Assembly: GCF_026151205.1 (NCBI RefSeq)
Contig: NC_087072.1
Coordinates: 20,054,103 to 20,118,102, forward strand
DNA from: Bolinopsis microptera
Taxonomy: Eukaryota; Ctenophora; Tentaculata; Lobata; Bolinopsidae
DNA length: 64,000 nucleotides
Reading direction: 5' to 3'
The position numbers and the translations under genes are program-made. The notes beneath the pieces are model-generated. The model ran no database searches, was not told where the DNA came from, and saw nothing but the letters and a program-made list of their open reading frames with translations. How positions within the stretch are numbered: the first letter of the stretch is position 1; each line of letters opens with the position of its first letter. This document shows positions 62,090 to 64,000 of this stretch, in pieces.

Positions 62090-64000
62090 TTAGTCTTCTG
62101 TTGAGGTTGAGAAGGAAATGCCAGATGGTCTGGACTTTAAGGATTTGGCAATTTTAGGAAGAATGGGGTCCCAGAGGGAACTACATTTGGGTGCGCGGTC
62201 TGTTCTGTTCATAGCTGGTTGTCGTATTTGTATAGCTGCGTGTTCTGTGAGGTCAAGTTGGGAGCGTGAGGTGAGGGATTTGAGGACTTCGATGTTGTTC
62301 CAGGAGATGGTGTGGCCGGTGGTCAGGGCATGATGTGCAGGGGCTGATTTGATTCTGTCTGTGGATTCGTCGATGGCGTTGTTGAGTCTGTAACATCGTT
62401 CGTGTTCTTTCATACGGTGGACCAAGGGTCTGTAGGTCTGTCCGGCGTATTTGGAGGGGCACTGTGAGCAGGAAATTTCGTAGATGGTGTTGGGAGTGAG
62501 GTGAGTAGGGGGTGTGGTCTTCGTTTTGGTGAGGAGGTTGCGGAGGGAGGTAGCAGAGGAGTGGGTGACTTTGATGTCGTGTTGTCCGAGTATCTTGGAG
62601 ATGGGTTTGGATAGGGAGGGATGGAAAGGAAGAGAAACACTAAGAGCATGTTCACGGGTCTGTCGGTTGAATGAGGCTAGGGATTGGTGGCGAGAGGGGT
62701 TGGTGAATTTCCGTTGTACTTCGTCCATGATGGTGGTGATGCGGTGAGGAGGGAAGCCGTTCTGGAGGCAAACGTGTCGTACTGTCTGGAGTTCGTCGTC
62801 AAGGTGTTGGGGTGAGCAGATGTTGTGGGCTCTTCTGGTCAGTGATCGGATGACTGCGTTCTTAGATGAGTTGGTGGTGCAGGAGGAGTACTTGGTGTAG
62901 AGGTTGGTGTGGGTGGGTTTTCTGTAGACTGATGTGGATTTGTCAGGGTGGATGAGAACGTCAAGGAAGGGTATAGTTCCGTCTGTAGAGGGATGTTCTT
63001 GGGTAAAGTTGAGGTCTTCAGTAAGGGAGTTAAGGAATGTAAGGAAGGATTCTGCGTGGTTTCTGTCTCTGAAAGATCCAAGGCCGTCGTCAACGAAATG
63101 GGAGTAAGTGTTCGGAGGGTCAGGACATGAGGATAAAGCTAAGGTCTCGATTTCAGCAAGGCGGATTTCAGCTAGTTCAACAATGAGGGGGGATCCCATT
63201 GTACCACCTTCGTCTTGGGAGTAGAAGGAGCCGTTGAATTCAAGGTATGAGTTGTCAAGGCAAAAGTTGATAAGGGAGCCTATGGTGGTGGTGGTGACAT
63301 TGGAGGGAAGACGAGAGGGGTTCTGTTCAAAGGAGGAGATGACAGTTTTGAGGGCTAGGCGCATGTCACAGGAGGTGTACAAGGATTGGACGTCTAAGGA
63401 GGCGTGGTAGTGGAAGGAGGGATTGAGAGAGGAGTCGAAGCGATGTTTGAAGTCGGAAGAGTCTTTGAGGCGTAAGGGGTTCTGGGCTAGGGGTTTGAGG
63501 AAAGATGCGAGGACTTTGTGGAGGGCTTGGAGGGGGGTGTTGTAGAAGCTGACTACGGGACGGATAGGTGCGCCGGGTTTGTGTATCTTAGGTTGTCCGT
63601 AAAGTTGAGGCCATCTAGGATGTAGGTTGCGCATCTTGTGGTATAGGTCGGTCGTGATCTTCTTGTCGGTGTGTAGTTTCTTGAGGACTTTCTGTAGTTT
63701 AGTGGTAACGGATTGAGTGGGGTCTTTCGTTAAGAGGGTGTAACTACCTGAGGATAAGTGGTCGGTAACTTTGGTTATGTATTGATCGTGAGTCAGTACA
63801 ACAGTGGCGTTGCCCTTATCAGCAGGAAGAAATTTCAATTCAGATTTCTTAGATTTTAAAGATTTAAGAGCGGTACGTTGTTGTGGAGTCAAATTGTCGG
63901 TGGTCATGTCACGTTTATTGTCAAATTTAGATAATACAGAGGTGACCTGATATGTGGCTGAGGCTTCCATGCCTTCTCCTAGTTGTTTAGTGATATTCTG
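62090..64000 (-). CDS. PLE polyprotein: Penelope-type reverse transcriptase with GIY-YIG endonuclease (5' end off window)
   Basis: Open from the stop at 62090 to the window edge. The ATG at 63970 is not necessarily the start, since the frame stays open upstream (QNITKQLGEG). N-terminal LPADKGNATVVLTHDQY and YGQPKIHKPGAPIRPVVS are PLE signatures. RT core: HASLDVQSLYTSCD with the first catalytic Asp, GGTMGSPLIVELAEI, and SHFVDDGLGSF with the DD pair (FVDD; PLEs usually have YVDD or a similar form). FLDVLIHPD and YRKPTHTNLY follow. The C-terminal GIY-YIG nuclease reads YEISCSQCPSKYAGQTYRPL then RMKEHERC. The domain is intact in the visible part, which suggests a young insertion. PLEs integrate by target-primed synthesis with this nuclease. 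Confidence 0.92.
   Translation of the reverse strand, partial: QNITKQLGEGMEASATYQVTSVLSKFDNKRDMTTDNLTPQQRTALKSLKSKKSELKFLPADKGNATVVLTHDQYITKVTDHLSSGSYTLLTKDPTQSVTTKLQKVLKKLHTDKKITTDLYHKMRNLHPRWPQLYGQPKIHKPGAPIRPVVSFYNTPLQALHKVLASFLKPLAQNPLRLKDSSDFKHRFDSSLNPSFHYHASLDVQSLYTSCDMRLALKTVISSFEQNPSRLPSNVTTTTIGSLINFCLDNSYLEFNGSFYSQDEGGTMGSPLIVELAEIRLAEIETLALSSCPDPPNTYSHFVDDGLGSFRDRNHAESFLTFLNSLTEDLNFTQEHPSTDGTIPFLDVLIHPDKSTSVYRKPTHTNLYTKYSSCTTNSSKNAVIRSLTRRAHNICSPQHLDDELQTVRHVCLQNGFPPHRITTIMDEVQRKFTNPSRHQSLASFNRQTREHALSVSLPFHPSLSKPISKILGQHDIKVTHSSATSLRNLLTKTKTTPPTHLTPNTIYEISCSQCPSKYAGQTYRPLVHRMKEHERCYRLNNAIDESTDRIKSAPAHHALTTGHTISWNNIEVLKSLTSRSQLDLTEHAAIQIRQPAMNRTDRAPKCSSLWDPILPKIAKSLKSRPSGISFSTSTED

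Larger units (their letters stand above)
61826..64000 (-). mobile_element. Penelope-like element (PLE), antisense in ERI1 intron
   Basis: Contains a 626-residue or longer RT/endonuclease ORF, a roughly 230-bp 3' UTR and the 36-bp terminal motif. GC content and codon use clearly differ from the AT-rich host intron. The 5' part runs off the window, so length and terminal repeats are unknown. Confidence 0.88.

Overview
The window is nuclear DNA of a multicellular animal. It holds spliced genes with GT-AG introns for CNOT10, METTL26, a UBE2D-type ubiquitin-conjugating enzyme, LARP7, iodotyrosine deiodinase (IYD) and ERI1. It is AT-rich, and about half is transposable elements of kinds common in early-branching animals: PHD-containing CR1/L2-like LINEs, retroelement C-termini with restriction-like endonuclease motifs, a Penelope-like element, a MULE with FLYWCH motifs and hAT-like MITEs. 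A cnidarian is my best guess, but nothing here proves it.

Layout. 0.8-4.4 kb (-): 5' part of CNOT10, running off the left edge. 5.1-6.7 kb (-): complete METTL26 in 5 exons. 7.4-11.2 kb: a mosaic of short GC-rich inverted and direct repeats plus a LINE fragment. 12.8-18.8 kb (-): complete 147-aa UBE2D in 6 exons, with a decayed MULE in intron 1. 19.5-21.7 kb (-): an intronless 738-aa THAP-domain protein carrying ten copies of a roughly 15-residue motif. 22-46 kb: transposon territory. It includes retroelement endonuclease fragments, an almost complete LINE (LINE-A, 28.95-36.92 kb) inserted into one of them, a MITE with exact TIRs and 8-bp target duplication, a minisatellite, and a second LINE (LINE-B, 39.5-46.2 kb). 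46.7-50.2 kb (+): complete LARP7 in 11 exons. 50.8-51.7 kb: another retroelement fragment. 52.1-59.3 kb (+): complete IYD in 7 exons; its intron 3 carries two tandem antisense papain-family protease genes. 60.3 kb to the edge (+): start of ERI1, with an antisense Penelope-like element in its intron 4.

Most unusual content. LINE-A ORF1 combines a PHD finger, an AlkB-like 2OG-Fe(II) oxygenase domain with its HxD...H...R residues, and an SGNH esterase, and joins ORF2 by an ATGA overlap. LINE-B has a canonical -1 frameshift heptamer at its ORF1/ORF2 junction, and ORF2 lacks a usable AUG. The THAP protein has a ten-copy linear motif array. A 120-bp near-perfect cruciform with flanking 7-bp repeats lies in a LARP7 intron. 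A segmental duplication copied one nested protease gene together with a piece of IYD exon 3, now a dead pseudo-exon.

The host genes show no operon-like link. They cover mRNA deadenylation, methyl transfer, ubiquitination, 7SK-type snRNP or telomerase RNA binding, iodide salvage and histone-mRNA/small-RNA decay. All exon boundaries were read by eye from splice consensus, reading frame and remembered family conservation; no alignment or transcript was available.
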